In this document: in pieces, positions 42,040 to 49,580 of the stretch
How the letters are laid out: each line of letters opens with the position of its first letter
Numbering within the stretch: position 1 is the stretch's first letter
NCBI GenBank assembly: GCA_041920215.1
Contig: JAYRSJ010000014.1
Coordinates: 42,167 to 106,166 of the forward strand
Origin: JAYRSJ01 sp041920215
GTDB taxonomy: Bacteria > Pseudomonadota > Gammaproteobacteria > Burkholderiales > Burkholderiaceae_C
Direction: 5' to 3'
DNA: 64,000 nt
Notes under the pieces: generated by a model
Told to the model about the DNA's origin: nothing
The model's database searches: none
What the model saw: the letters and a program-made list of their open reading frames with translations, nothing else
Made by a program: the position numbers and the translations under genes

Positions 42040-42642
42040 ATGAGCACGGTAACAAGCACAGCGACAGCAAGACCTGACCCCGTTCTGATCCAGGTGCCCG
42101 AGGAGATCGCCAGCGCCCGCCTGATCCTGGCCGCTCCGCGGCCCGGCCTGGGCCAGGCGCTCAATGCCGCCGTGTGCGAGTCGCTGGACGAGCTGCGGCC
42201 CTGGATGCCCTGGGCCCAGAGCGCGCCCAGCATCGAGGAGAGCGAGGCGGTGCTGCGCCACCAGCTGGCGCGCTTCATCCTGCGCAGCGATCTGGTCTAC
42301 CAGATCTATCGCAAGAACGAGGACGGCACGGCCGGCCGCCTGCTGGGCGGCACCGGCCTGCACCGCTTCGACTGGACGGTGCGGCGCTTCGAGATCGGCT
42401 ACTGGATACGCAAGAGCGCGCAGGGCCAGGGTTATGTCAGCGAGGCGGTGCAGGCGCTGGCGCGCATGGCCTTCGAGCAGCTGCAGGCGCGCCGGGTCGA
42501 GATCCGCATGGACGACAAGAACCTGCGCAGCCGCGCGGTGGCCGAGCGCTGCGGCTTCGAGTTCGAGGGCGTGCTGCGCAGCGACGCCTTGAGCCCCAGC
42601 GGGGAGGCGCGGGATACGAGGGTGTATTCGAGGATTGCTTGA
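42040..42642 (+). CDS. GNAT family N-acetyltransferase (RimJ/RimL type)
   Basis: A 200-residue acetyltransferase. The N-terminus VPEEIASARLILAAPRPG, the HRFDWTVRRFEIGYWIRKSAQGQGYVSEAVQALARMAF segment (acetyl-CoA loop QGQGYV) and the C-terminal NLRSRAVAERCGFEFEGVLR are the RimJ/RimL-type signature. Target unknown: ribosomal proteins, antibiotics or metabolites are all possible. AGGAGG lies nine bases before the ATG. It probably forms an operon with the MFS gene. Confidence 0.9.
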   Translation: MSTVTSTATARPDPVLIQVPEEIASARLILAAPRPGLGQALNAAVCESLDELRPWMPWAQSAPSIEESEAVLRHQLARFILRSDLVYQIYRKNEDGTAGRLLGGTGLHRFDWTVRRFEIGYWIRKSAQGQGYVSEAVQALARMAFEQLQARRVEIRMDDKNLRSRAVAERCGFEFEGVLRSDALSPSGEARDTRVYSRIA

Positions 42643-43168
42643 GGGCGGGCCGCAGGCGACCCGCTGATGCCTTGGCGTCGAATACGCCTGCGTGCCAGTG
42701 CGGATTGCATCACAAAAGTTGCTCAAGCCGGCCGCCGACCATAGACTGCCGCCATGGTGTTGATCCGCTCTCAGGCCGCGTTCGCCGGTGCCATCGATGA
42801 GGCTGCCTACAGGGCGGCTGATTTGTTGTGCGCGCCGCAGTTGCGTGCCGGCACGGGAACTCATGCGCCACAGCCGGCCGCACATCCCTAAGCCCGGCGA
42901 TCGCTTCCCCCCTCTTTTGCGCAAACTTCAGATCGTCGGGCCCCACGCCCGCGCGCTGCTGAGCGTCTGCCCGCGGCAAACGCTCACGCAAGCACTGAAG
43001 GACCGCTTTCGTGGAATCTACCCAAAACGGGCACACGCTCGCCGAGCTGGCCCCTGCACGCCGCCGCCTGAACCCGATGCGCCGCGCCGTGCCTGTCTCC
43101 GTTCATCTGGTCGACGCGCCGATGCCGGCCGGGCGTCAAGCCGGCACGCCTTGCCAAGGGGCGTACCG
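42643..43168 (+). other. Intergenic region before the GNAT-Rnk gene
   Basis: There are 526 bases between two acetyltransferase genes. The open frame of the downstream gene extends back to 42788, but the sequence there has no domain-like protein. A 53-codon ORF overlapping the next start is annotated separately. No strong hairpin was found. Confidence 0.4.
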
Positions 43169-43172
43169 ATGA
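43011..43172 (+). CDS. Possible small ORF overlapping the GNAT-Rnk start
   Basis: A 53-residue Arg/Pro/Ala-rich peptide (VESTQNGHTLAELAPARRR...) starts at a GTG with AAGGA eight bases upstream. Its TGA stop overlaps the downstream ATG (ATGA at 43169-43172), the coupling pattern used repeatedly in this window. There is no known domain. It may be a leader ORF or chance; support is only the ribosome site and the overlap. Confidence 0.25.
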   Translation: MESTQNGHTLAELAPARRRLNPMRRAVPVSVHLVDAPMPAGRQAGTPCQGAYR

Positions 43173-44080
43173 ACCGGCCCTTTGTTTCGCTGTGCCCCGA
43201 GATCACCCGCAGCCATGCGCTGACCCTGATGGACTGGCTGCAGGACGAGGATGTCACCCGCTATCTGAGCGATTCGCGCCATGTCTCCCGCTTCATCGAG
43301 CAGCTCATCGGCAGGGTCCAGTTACCCGTCCTGACCCATCTGTTCAACCAGGGCGGCCGCTTCTTCATGGTCTATGACCGGCAAGACGTGCCGGTCGGAT
43401 TCGTCCGTCTCGTCAAGACGGGGCCGGACTGCGAGATGGTGCTGGCCATCGGGAATCGCGACAAATGGGGCCACCAGCTCGGTGCCAGCGCGGTCCAGGC
43501 AGGCATGAAGCTCGCGTTCTTCGAGATGCGGTCCGAGAAGCTCGTTGCCAAGATCCACCCGGACAATGTGCGTTCGCTGAAGGTATTCCAGCGCTGCGGC
43601 TTCCTGCTGGAAAGCCAGAGCCCGGCAATGAAGTTCTTCAGCATGTCGGCGCCGCGCTATCTCCGGCGCTTGCGCGAAGGCGCTGCGGATCAGGCTGGCG
43701 ACATCTACATCACGGAGATCGATCAGGAGCGGCTCAGGAATCTTGTCGCCCTCGAGCAGGTCTCGGCGGTGTTCGAGCTGGAGCACGAGATCGAGCGCGC
43801 CATCGTCGTCGATCCGGCGCAGCTGCCGCGGGACGTCGTCACGATGAACTCGCGGGCCTTGCTGCAGCTGGACGACGAGGAAATGGAGGTGGCCCTGGTC
43901 TACCCGGAGGATGCCGATGAGGGTGTCGGCAAGGTGTCGATCTGCTCGGGCATCGGCACGGCGATCCTGGGCTACCGCGAGGGCGATGTGTTTGACTGGC
44001 GGACTCGGGACCGCACCTGCCGCATCCGGATCTCGAGGGTGCTGTACCAGCCGGAAGCCGCAGGCGATTTCCACCTGTAG
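43169..44080 (+). CDS. Fused GNAT acetyltransferase and Rnk/GreA-like nucleoside diphosphate kinase regulator domain
   Basis: A 303-residue two-domain protein. Residues about 1-155 are a GNAT acetyltransferase (RSHALTLMDWLQDEDVTRYLSD, then FMVYDRQDVPVGFVRLVKTG, GHQLGASAVQAGMKLAFFEMRSEKLVAKIHPDNVRSLKVFQRCGF). Residues about 170-303 match Rnk: DIYITEIDQERLRNLV, LPRDVVTMNSRALLQLDD, and the end RVLYQPEAAGDFHL, which is nearly identical to E. coli Rnk. Rnk binds RNA polymerase and affects nucleoside diphosphate kinase level. The ATG at 43169 is used because the 127 residues before it do not resemble a domain. Confidence 0.88.
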   Translation: MNRPFVSLCPEITRSHALTLMDWLQDEDVTRYLSDSRHVSRFIEQLIGRVQLPVLTHLFNQGGRFFMVYDRQDVPVGFVRLVKTGPDCEMVLAIGNRDKWGHQLGASAVQAGMKLAFFEMRSEKLVAKIHPDNVRSLKVFQRCGFLLESQSPAMKFFSMSAPRYLRRLREGAADQAGDIYITEIDQERLRNLVALEQVSAVFELEHEIERAIVVDPAQLPRDVVTMNSRALLQLDDEEMEVALVYPEDADEGVGKVSICSGIGTAILGYREGDVFDWRTRDRTCRIRISRVLYQPEAAGDFHL

Positions 44081-44126
44081 CGCGGACTACCGCGCAAGAC
44101 GCTGAGCAGTCCGGAGCCGCCGGTCC

Positions 44127-44867
44127 TCAGCCGGCGGGCGCCAGGCGGTCCACCGCATCACTGATGATGCCGTCCACCCCGTTGCCGATCAGCCATTGGG
44201 CGCTGGCCGGGTCGTTGACGGTGTAGACCAGGGCCTTCATGCCGGCGGCATGCAGCTGCTCGACCAGGGCCCGGTCCATCAGCGCGTAGTTGGTGATCAG
44301 CGCCTGGCAGCCCAGCTGCTGGGCCGTGCCGAGCCAGCCGTCCCAGAGCTTGTCCAGCAGCAGGCCGCGCGGCAGCGCGGGCGCGGTGCTGCGGGCGCCG
44401 GCCAGGGCCTCGGGCTGGAAGCTGCTGAACAAGGGCGTCAGGCCTGAGCCGGCCCACAGGCGCAGCGCCTCGCGGCCGACCACCTCGCCGGTGTGGCGTT
44501 CCTGGCCCGGCGTGGGCTTGATCTCGATGTTCAGCGCATGGCGGTTGGCGATGCAGAAGCGCGCCAGCGCCGCCAGACTGGGGATGGGTTCGCCGGCATA
44601 GGCGCGGCTGTGCCAGGCGCCGGCGTCGATGCGCGAGAGCTCGGCCCAGGGCCGTTCGCCGGCCGTGCCGCGCTCGGGCGTGGTGCGGTTCAGCGTGGCG
44701 TCGTGCAGCAAAAAAGGCACGCCGTCGGCACTCAGCTTCACATCGCACTCGAAGGCGCGCCAGCCGTGGCGCGCGCCCTCGCGGAAGGCCGCCAGCGTGT
44801 TCTCGGGCGCCAGCTTGCCGGCGCCGCGGTGCGCGATCCAGAAGGGCAGGGGCCAGGGGCTGCTCAT
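44127..44867 (-). CDS. ugpQ: Cytoplasmic glycerophosphodiester phosphodiesterase
   Basis: A 246-residue GDPD enzyme that hydrolyses glycerophosphodiesters to glycerol-3-phosphate and an alcohol. The HRG...PENT motif is WIAHRGAGKLAPENTLAAFREGARHGW (11-37), with the FECDVKLSADGVPFLLHDATLNRTT metal site. The second metal motif NIEIKPTPG and GVDGIISD are present. There is no signal peptide, as for UgpQ. It overlaps ugpC by four bases (ATGA). It is last gene of the ugp operon, controlled by the Pho-like site upstream of ugpB. Confidence 0.93.
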   Translation of the reverse strand: MSSPWPLPFWIAHRGAGKLAPENTLAAFREGARHGWRAFECDVKLSADGVPFLLHDATLNRTTPERGTAGERPWAELSRIDAGAWHSRAYAGEPIPSLAALARFCIANRHALNIEIKPTPGQERHTGEVVGREALRLWAGSGLTPLFSSFQPEALAGARSTAPALPRGLLLDKLWDGWLGTAQQLGCQALITNYALMDRALVEQLHAAGMKALVYTVNDPASAQWLIGNGVDGIISDAVDRLAPAG

Positions 44868-45940
44868 CGCGATGGCTCCACGCGTTTCTGGGTGGCCGGA
44901 TCGAACCAGTGCAGCTGCTTGTCGCTGACCTCCAGCATCAGCGTGTCGCCAATGGCCGGCGGCACCAGGGTGCCGTCGATGCGCAGCACGAACTGTTCGC
45001 TGCCCAGCCGGCCGTAGACCAGCCGCTCGGCACCCAGCATCTCAATCATCTCGACCTTCAGGGGCCAGCCGCTGCTGGCGTTCCAGTGGTCCAGATGCTC
45101 GGGGCGCAGGCCCAGGATCAGCTCGCCATCGCGCGGTGCGGGGGCAGGCAGGGCCAGCGTGATGCCACCGACCGTGAAGCTGGATCCCTGGGCCTGGCCC
45201 TTCAGCAGATTCATCGGCGGCGAGCCGATGAAGCCGGCCACAAAGGTGGTGGCGGGGCGCTGGTAGACCTCTTCGGGCGTGCCGATCTGCTCCATATGGC
45301 CGCCGTTCATCACGATCATGCGCTGGGCCAGGGTCATGGCCTCCACCTGGTCGTGGGTGACGAACAGCGAGGTCACGCCCAGCTCGCGGTGCAGCTTCTG
45401 GATCTCCAACCGGGTCTGGGCGCGCAGCTTGGCGTCCAGGTTGGACAGCGGCTCGTCGAACAGAAAGACCTGAGGGTTGCGCACGATGGCGCGGCCCATG
45501 GCCACGCGCTGGCGCTGGCCGCCGGAGAGCGCGCGCGGCGTGCGCTCCAGCAGATGGCCCAGCTCCAGGATCTTGGCAGCCTTGTCGACCCGGGTCTTGA
45601 TCTCGTCCAGCGGCACCTTCTTGATCTTCAGGCCGTAGGCCATGTTCTCGAACACGCTCATATGCGGGTAGAGCGCGTAGTTCTGGAACACCATCGCGAT
45701 ATCGCGCTCGGCGGGCTCGATGTGGTTGACGACGCGGGCACCGATCGCGATCTCGCCGCCCGAGATCTCCTCCAGCCCGGCCACCATGCGCAGCAGGGTG
45801 CTCTTGCCGCAGCCCGAGGGGCCGACGATGACGATGAACTCGCCGTCGGCGATCTCGGCATTGACGCCGTGGATCACCTGATTGGCCTTGGGGCCGTGGC
45901 CATAGCGCTTGACCACATTGCACAGGGAAATGCTTGCCAT
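44864..45940 (-). CDS. ugpC: sn-glycerol-3-phosphate ABC transporter ATP-binding protein
   Basis: A 358-residue ATPase of the MalK/UgpC class. Walker A is GPSGCGKST, signature LSGGQRQRVAMGRAI, Walker B VFLFDEPLSNLD, H-loop FVTHDQVEAMTLAQRM. A C-terminal TOBE domain (about 240-358) contains ILGLRPEHLDHW and is the regulatory part in this class. It energises UgpA/UgpE. It starts 10 bases after ugpE. Confidence 0.95.
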   Translation of the reverse strand: MASISLCNVVKRYGHGPKANQVIHGVNAEIADGEFIVIVGPSGCGKSTLLRMVAGLEEISGGEIAIGARVVNHIEPAERDIAMVFQNYALYPHMSVFENMAYGLKIKKVPLDEIKTRVDKAAKILELGHLLERTPRALSGGQRQRVAMGRAIVRNPQVFLFDEPLSNLDAKLRAQTRLEIQKLHRELGVTSLFVTHDQVEAMTLAQRMIVMNGGHMEQIGTPEEVYQRPATTFVAGFIGSPPMNLLKGQAQGSSFTVGGITLALPAPAPRDGELILGLRPEHLDHWNASSGWPLKVEMIEMLGAERLVYGRLGSEQFVLRIDGTLVPPAIGDTLMLEVSDKQLHWFDPATQKRVEPSR

Positions 45941-45950
45941 TTTTGTTCTC

Positions 45951-46802
45951 TTATTTCTCGGTATCGACCAGGCCCTTGACGAACCACTTCTGCATCAGGA
46001 TCACGACCAGGGCCGGCGGGATCATGGCCAGCATCGCGGTGGCCATGATGATGTTCCATTCATTGGCCGCATCGCCGCCGCTGATCATGCGCTTGATGCC
46101 GATCACCACCGGGTACATATGCTCGTCGGTGGTCACCAGCAGCGGCCACAGATACTGGTTCCAGCCATAGATGAACTGGATCACGAACAGCGCCGCGATG
46201 CTGGTGCTGGAGAGCGGCAGCAGCACGTCCTTGAAGAAGCGCATAGGCCCGGCGCCGTCCATGCGCGCGGCCTCCACCAGCTCGTCCGGTACCGTCATGA
46301 AGAACTGGCGGAACAGGAAGGTGGCGGTGGCCGAGGCGATCAGCGGCACAGTCAGGCCCGCATAGCTGTTCAGCAGTCCCAGGTCCGACACCACCTGGTA
46401 GGTCGGCCCGATGCGCACCTCCACCGGCAGCATCAGCGTGACGAAGATGGCCCAGAAGAAGAAGTTCTTCATCGGGAAGCGGAAGTAGACGATGGCAAAG
46501 GCCGAGAGCAGCGAGATCGCGATCTTGCCGATCGCGATCACCAGCGCGCTGATCAGGCTCACCGTCATCATGCGTGCCACCGGGGCCTTGGAGCCCTCGC
46601 CGCCGCCGGTGCCGCTGAGCGCGGCGCCGTAGTTCTCCAGCAGATGCTCGCCCGGCAGCAGCGGCATCGGCGCCTGCACGATGGCATCGGCCGTGTGGGT
46701 GGAGGCCACGAAGGTGATGTAGAGCGGAAAGGCGACGATCAGCACGCCGAGGATCAGCACCAGATGCGATAGCAGGGTCAGGGCGGGACGGCGCTCAACC
46801 AT
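45951..46802 (-). CDS. ugpE: sn-glycerol-3-phosphate ABC transporter permease UgpE
   Basis: A 283-residue permease with six hydrophobic segments. The EAA loop is ELVEAARMDGAGPMRFFKDVLLPLSSTSIAALFV, the contact with UgpC. The N-terminus LLSHLVLILGVLIVAFPLYITFVAS is typical of UgpE/MalG-type permeases, which carry a large periplasmic loop after helix 1. Downstream order is ugpC, ugpQ. Confidence 0.93.
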   Translation of the reverse strand: MVERRPALTLLSHLVLILGVLIVAFPLYITFVASTHTADAIVQAPMPLLPGEHLLENYGAALSGTGGGEGSKAPVARMMTVSLISALVIAIGKIAISLLSAFAIVYFRFPMKNFFFWAIFVTLMLPVEVRIGPTYQVVSDLGLLNSYAGLTVPLIASATATFLFRQFFMTVPDELVEAARMDGAGPMRFFKDVLLPLSSTSIAALFVIQFIYGWNQYLWPLLVTTDEHMYPVVIGIKRMISGGDAANEWNIIMATAMLAMIPPALVVILMQKWFVKGLVDTEK

Positions 46803-46843
46803 GGCAGCCTCCCGGCCCCTGTGCGAAGTTCAGGGCTTGCATA

Positions 46844-47731
46844 TCAGTAGTTCACTTTCTTCTCGACATAGCGGAACTGGATCACCGTCAGCGTGATCAC
46901 GATGAACATCAGCACCACCGACTGCGCGGCCGAGCCGCCCAGGTCCATGGCCTTGAAACCGTCGTAATAGACCTTGTAGACCAGGATGGCGGTGTCCTTG
47001 CCCGGGCCGCCATGGGTGGCCGCATCGATGATGCCGAAGGTGTCGAAGAAGGCGTAGACGATGTTGATGACCAGCAGGAAGAAGGTGGTCGGCGAGAGCA
47101 GCGGGAAGACGATGGTCCAGAAGCGCCGCCAGGGGCTGGCGCCGTCGATGGCCGCGGCCTCGATCAGCGATTTCGGGATCGACTGCAGGCCGGCCAGGAA
47201 GAACAGGAAGTTGTAGGAGATCTGCTTCCACACGGCCGCCAGCACCACCAGGGTCATCGCATGGTTGCTGTTGAGCAGATGGTTCCAGTCGAAGCCCATC
47301 GACTGCAGCGCATAGGCGACGATGCCGATCGAGGGCGCGAACATGAACAGCCACAGCACGCCGGCAATCGCCGGCGCCACCGCATAGGGCCAGATCAAGA
47401 GGGTCTTGTAGACGCCGGCGCCCTTGACGACGCGGTCGGCCATCACCGCCAGCAGCAGCGAGCTGCTCAGGCCCAGCACCGCGACCAGGATGGAGAAGAC
47501 CGCGGTGGTCTTGAACGAGGCCAGATAGCTCTCGTCATTGAAGAGATTGCGGAAGTTCTCCAGCCCCACCCATTCGGTGGACATGCCGAAGGCGTCCTGT
47601 TGCTGCAGCGACTGCAGCAGGGCCTGGCCGGCGGGCCAGAAGAAGAAGACGCTGATCACCAGCACCTGGGGCGCGATCAAGAGCCAGGGCAGCCAGGCCG
47701 ACTTGAAGCGCACACGTTTTTCTACGGACAT
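46844..47731 (-). CDS. ugpA: sn-glycerol-3-phosphate ABC transporter permease UgpA
   Basis: A 295-residue permease. Helix 1 is WLPWLLIAPQVLVISVFFFWPAGQALLQSL (13-42), the EAA loop SLIEAAAIDGASPWRRFWTIVFPLLSP lies near 190, and the C-terminal YVEKKVNY is basic. Pairs with UgpE to form the channel. A perfect 10-base-pair stem-loop separates it from ugpB (75-base gap). Confidence 0.93.
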   Translation of the reverse strand: MSVEKRVRFKSAWLPWLLIAPQVLVISVFFFWPAGQALLQSLQQQDAFGMSTEWVGLENFRNLFNDESYLASFKTTAVFSILVAVLGLSSSLLLAVMADRVVKGAGVYKTLLIWPYAVAPAIAGVLWLFMFAPSIGIVAYALQSMGFDWNHLLNSNHAMTLVVLAAVWKQISYNFLFFLAGLQSIPKSLIEAAAIDGASPWRRFWTIVFPLLSPTTFFLLVINIVYAFFDTFGIIDAATHGGPGKDTAILVYKVYYDGFKAMDLGGSAAQSVVLMFIVITLTVIQFRYVEKKVNY

Positions 47732-47756
47732 TGTGGTGCTCTCAAAAATGCAGCAA

Positions 47757-47786
47757 CCCGCCGCCCCGGCAGAGCAGGGCGGCGGG
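47757..47786 (-). repeat. Intercistronic stem-loop between ugpB and ugpA
   Basis: CCCGCCGCCC (47757-47766) pairs perfectly with GGGCGGCGGG (47777-47786) around a 10-base loop. On the minus strand the following bases (TTGCTGCATTTTT) give only a weak T-run, so partial termination or 3'-end protection of ugpB mRNA is likely. Confidence 0.65.
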
Positions 47787-47806
47787 CTTGTTCATCACGA
47801 TCCAGT

Positions 47807-49117
47807 TCAGAGCTTGGCGGACTTCTCGAAGCGCTCCAGCTGCTCGTTGCCACGCTTGACGATGGTGTCCAGGCCTTCCTTGGCGCTCTTCTTGCCGCCC
47901 CAGACCTGTTCCAGTTCCTCGTCGATGATGGTGCGGATCTGCACGAAATTGCCCAGGCGGATGCCCCGCGACTTGTCGGTGGTCTTGCGGATCATCTGGG
48001 TCACCGACACATCGGTACCCGGATTGGCCTTGTAGAAGCCCGACTTGTCGGTGGCGTCGAAAGCCGCCTTGGTCACCGGCAGATAACCGGTGCGCTGATG
48101 GCTGGCCGCCGCGGCCGCGGTGCTGGACAGATAGCTGAAGAAGCTGGCCACACCCTTGTACTCATCGGCCTTCTTGCCGGCCATCACCCACAGGCTGGCG
48201 CCACCGATCACGGTGTTCTGCGGCGCGCCGGGCACATCGGGGTAGTAGGGCAGGGTGGAGATGCCGTAGGCGAACTTGGCATTCTTCTTGACGTTGGCAT
48301 ACATGCTGGACGAAGCGGTGGTCATCGCGCACTCACCCGACACGAAGGTGGCGTCCGCCGCATTGCCGCGACCCTTGTAGACGAACAGACCCTGCTTGGA
48401 CATATTCGCCAGGTTCTCGATATGGCGCACATGCAGCGGCGTGCTGACCGCCATGCGGGCGCTGGTGCCGCCGAAGCCGTTGTTCTTGGTCGCGAACTCG
48501 ACGTTGTGCCAGGCGGAGAAGCTCTCCAGCTGGGTCCAGCTCTGCCAGCTGGTGGTGAAGGGGCACTTGACGCCGCTGGCCTTGAGCTTGGCGGCCGCCA
48601 GTGCCACCTCGGGCCAGGTCTTGGGCGGGGTGTTGGGGTCGATGCCGGCGGCCTTGAAGGCGTCCTTGTTGTAGTAGAAAACCGTGGTCGAGCTGTTGAA
48701 GGGGAAGCTCAGCATCTGGCCGTTGGGGGCCGTGTAGTAGCCGGCTACCGCGGGCACGTAGGCGTTGGGGTCGAAGTTGACCCCGGTCTTCTTCATCACC
48801 TCGCCCACCGGCACGATGGCGCCCTTGCTGGCCATCATCGTCGCGGTGCCGACCTCGAAGACCTGCAGGATATGGGGCGCATTGCCGGCCCGGAAGGCGG
48901 CGATCGCGGCGGTCATCGACTCGTCGTAGCTGCCCTTGAAGGTCGGCACGATCTTGAAGTCCTTCTGGCCGGCATTGAAGTCCTTGGCCATATCGTTCAC
49001 CCACTCGCCCAGGGCGCCGCCCATCGAATGCCACCACTGGATCTCGGTCTGGGCCTGGGCTCCGGTGGCCAGGCCAGCGGCCAGCATTGCGGTCGCGAGG
49101 TGTTGTGCTTTGATCAT
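47807..49117 (-). CDS. ugpB: sn-glycerol-3-phosphate-binding periplasmic protein UgpB
   Basis: A 436-residue solute-binding protein. The signal peptide is 1-22 (MIKAQHLATAMLAAGLATGAQA), followed by QTEIQWWHSMGGALGEWVNDMAKDFNAGQKDFKI, the UgpB N-terminus including the Trp pair that binds the ligand. Length equals E. coli UgpB (438). The ATG at 49117 has GGAG 10 bases upstream; the frame is open to 49240. First gene of ugpBAECQ, expected to be expressed at high ratio to the permeases. Confidence 0.95.
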   Translation of the reverse strand: MIKAQHLATAMLAAGLATGAQAQTEIQWWHSMGGALGEWVNDMAKDFNAGQKDFKIVPTFKGSYDESMTAAIAAFRAGNAPHILQVFEVGTATMMASKGAIVPVGEVMKKTGVNFDPNAYVPAVAGYYTAPNGQMLSFPFNSSTTVFYYNKDAFKAAGIDPNTPPKTWPEVALAAAKLKASGVKCPFTTSWQSWTQLESFSAWHNVEFATKNNGFGGTSARMAVSTPLHVRHIENLANMSKQGLFVYKGRGNAADATFVSGECAMTTASSSMYANVKKNAKFAYGISTLPYYPDVPGAPQNTVIGGASLWVMAGKKADEYKGVASFFSYLSSTAAAAASHQRTGYLPVTKAAFDATDKSGFYKANPGTDVSVTQMIRKTTDKSRGIRLGNFVQIRTIIDEELEQVWGGKKSAKEGLDTIVKRGNEQLERFEKSAKL

Positions 49118-49580
49118 TGTCTGCTTCGCTCCATGAAAGCTTGGGGGACGGACGAGGAGCGCGGTGTTAGCCATCGCTATGGGTCCTCGGGCGGCGGATT
49201 GTGACACCGGGGTTGTGACATGTTTGTGTCCGCCGGACAAGAGGATTGAGCCTGATCATGGGGCGCCGACGCCCCGGCCTGTGGCGGCGCCACGCCAGGC
49301 TGGTGCATGGGGCGCGGTGCTGCGGTGGTCCCGCGGGGCGGCAGCAATGGCCTCGGCCGGGGGCGGTCATGCTGCGCTGCGGTAGGATTCGGCCTCGACG
49401 TTGTTACAGGGCGCCCATTGCGCCTCCCGCAGCGCACAAGGGCCCGCCCCCATCCCGGGGTGGCCCAGCCCGGCGCGAGGCCAAAAGCCCGCCGGCGTCG
49501 AGTCTCTGTTGCCCCGTTCTCAGCCCCCGCTTGCCGCGCACGCAAGCCAACCCAGGGCGCCTCGTCAGCGCCTGGTCGCC
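49118..49580. other. Intergenic region between ugpB and the DUF3683 gene
   Basis: There are 463 bases. The ugpB-proximal part holds the Pho-box-like repeats; the rest, upstream of the plus-strand DUF3683 gene, shows no supported gene or hairpin. Confidence 0.5.
49199..49231 (-). promoter_or_regulatory. Pho-box-like direct repeats upstream of ugpB
   Basis: TTGTGACA (49199-49206), TTGTGACA (49213-49220) and TTGTGTCC (49224-49231) on the plus strand. Read on the ugpB strand they are TGTCACAA-type units. The last two starts are 11 bases apart, the PhoB half-site spacing; the first is 14 bases away. The ugp operon is a known PhoB target in E. coli. Confidence 0.5.

Noticed and set aside
47757..47786. 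Strong terminator between ugpB and ugpA
   Set aside because: There is no adequate T-run, and all five ugp genes are in a tight same-strand order, so an intercistronic stem-loop fits better.
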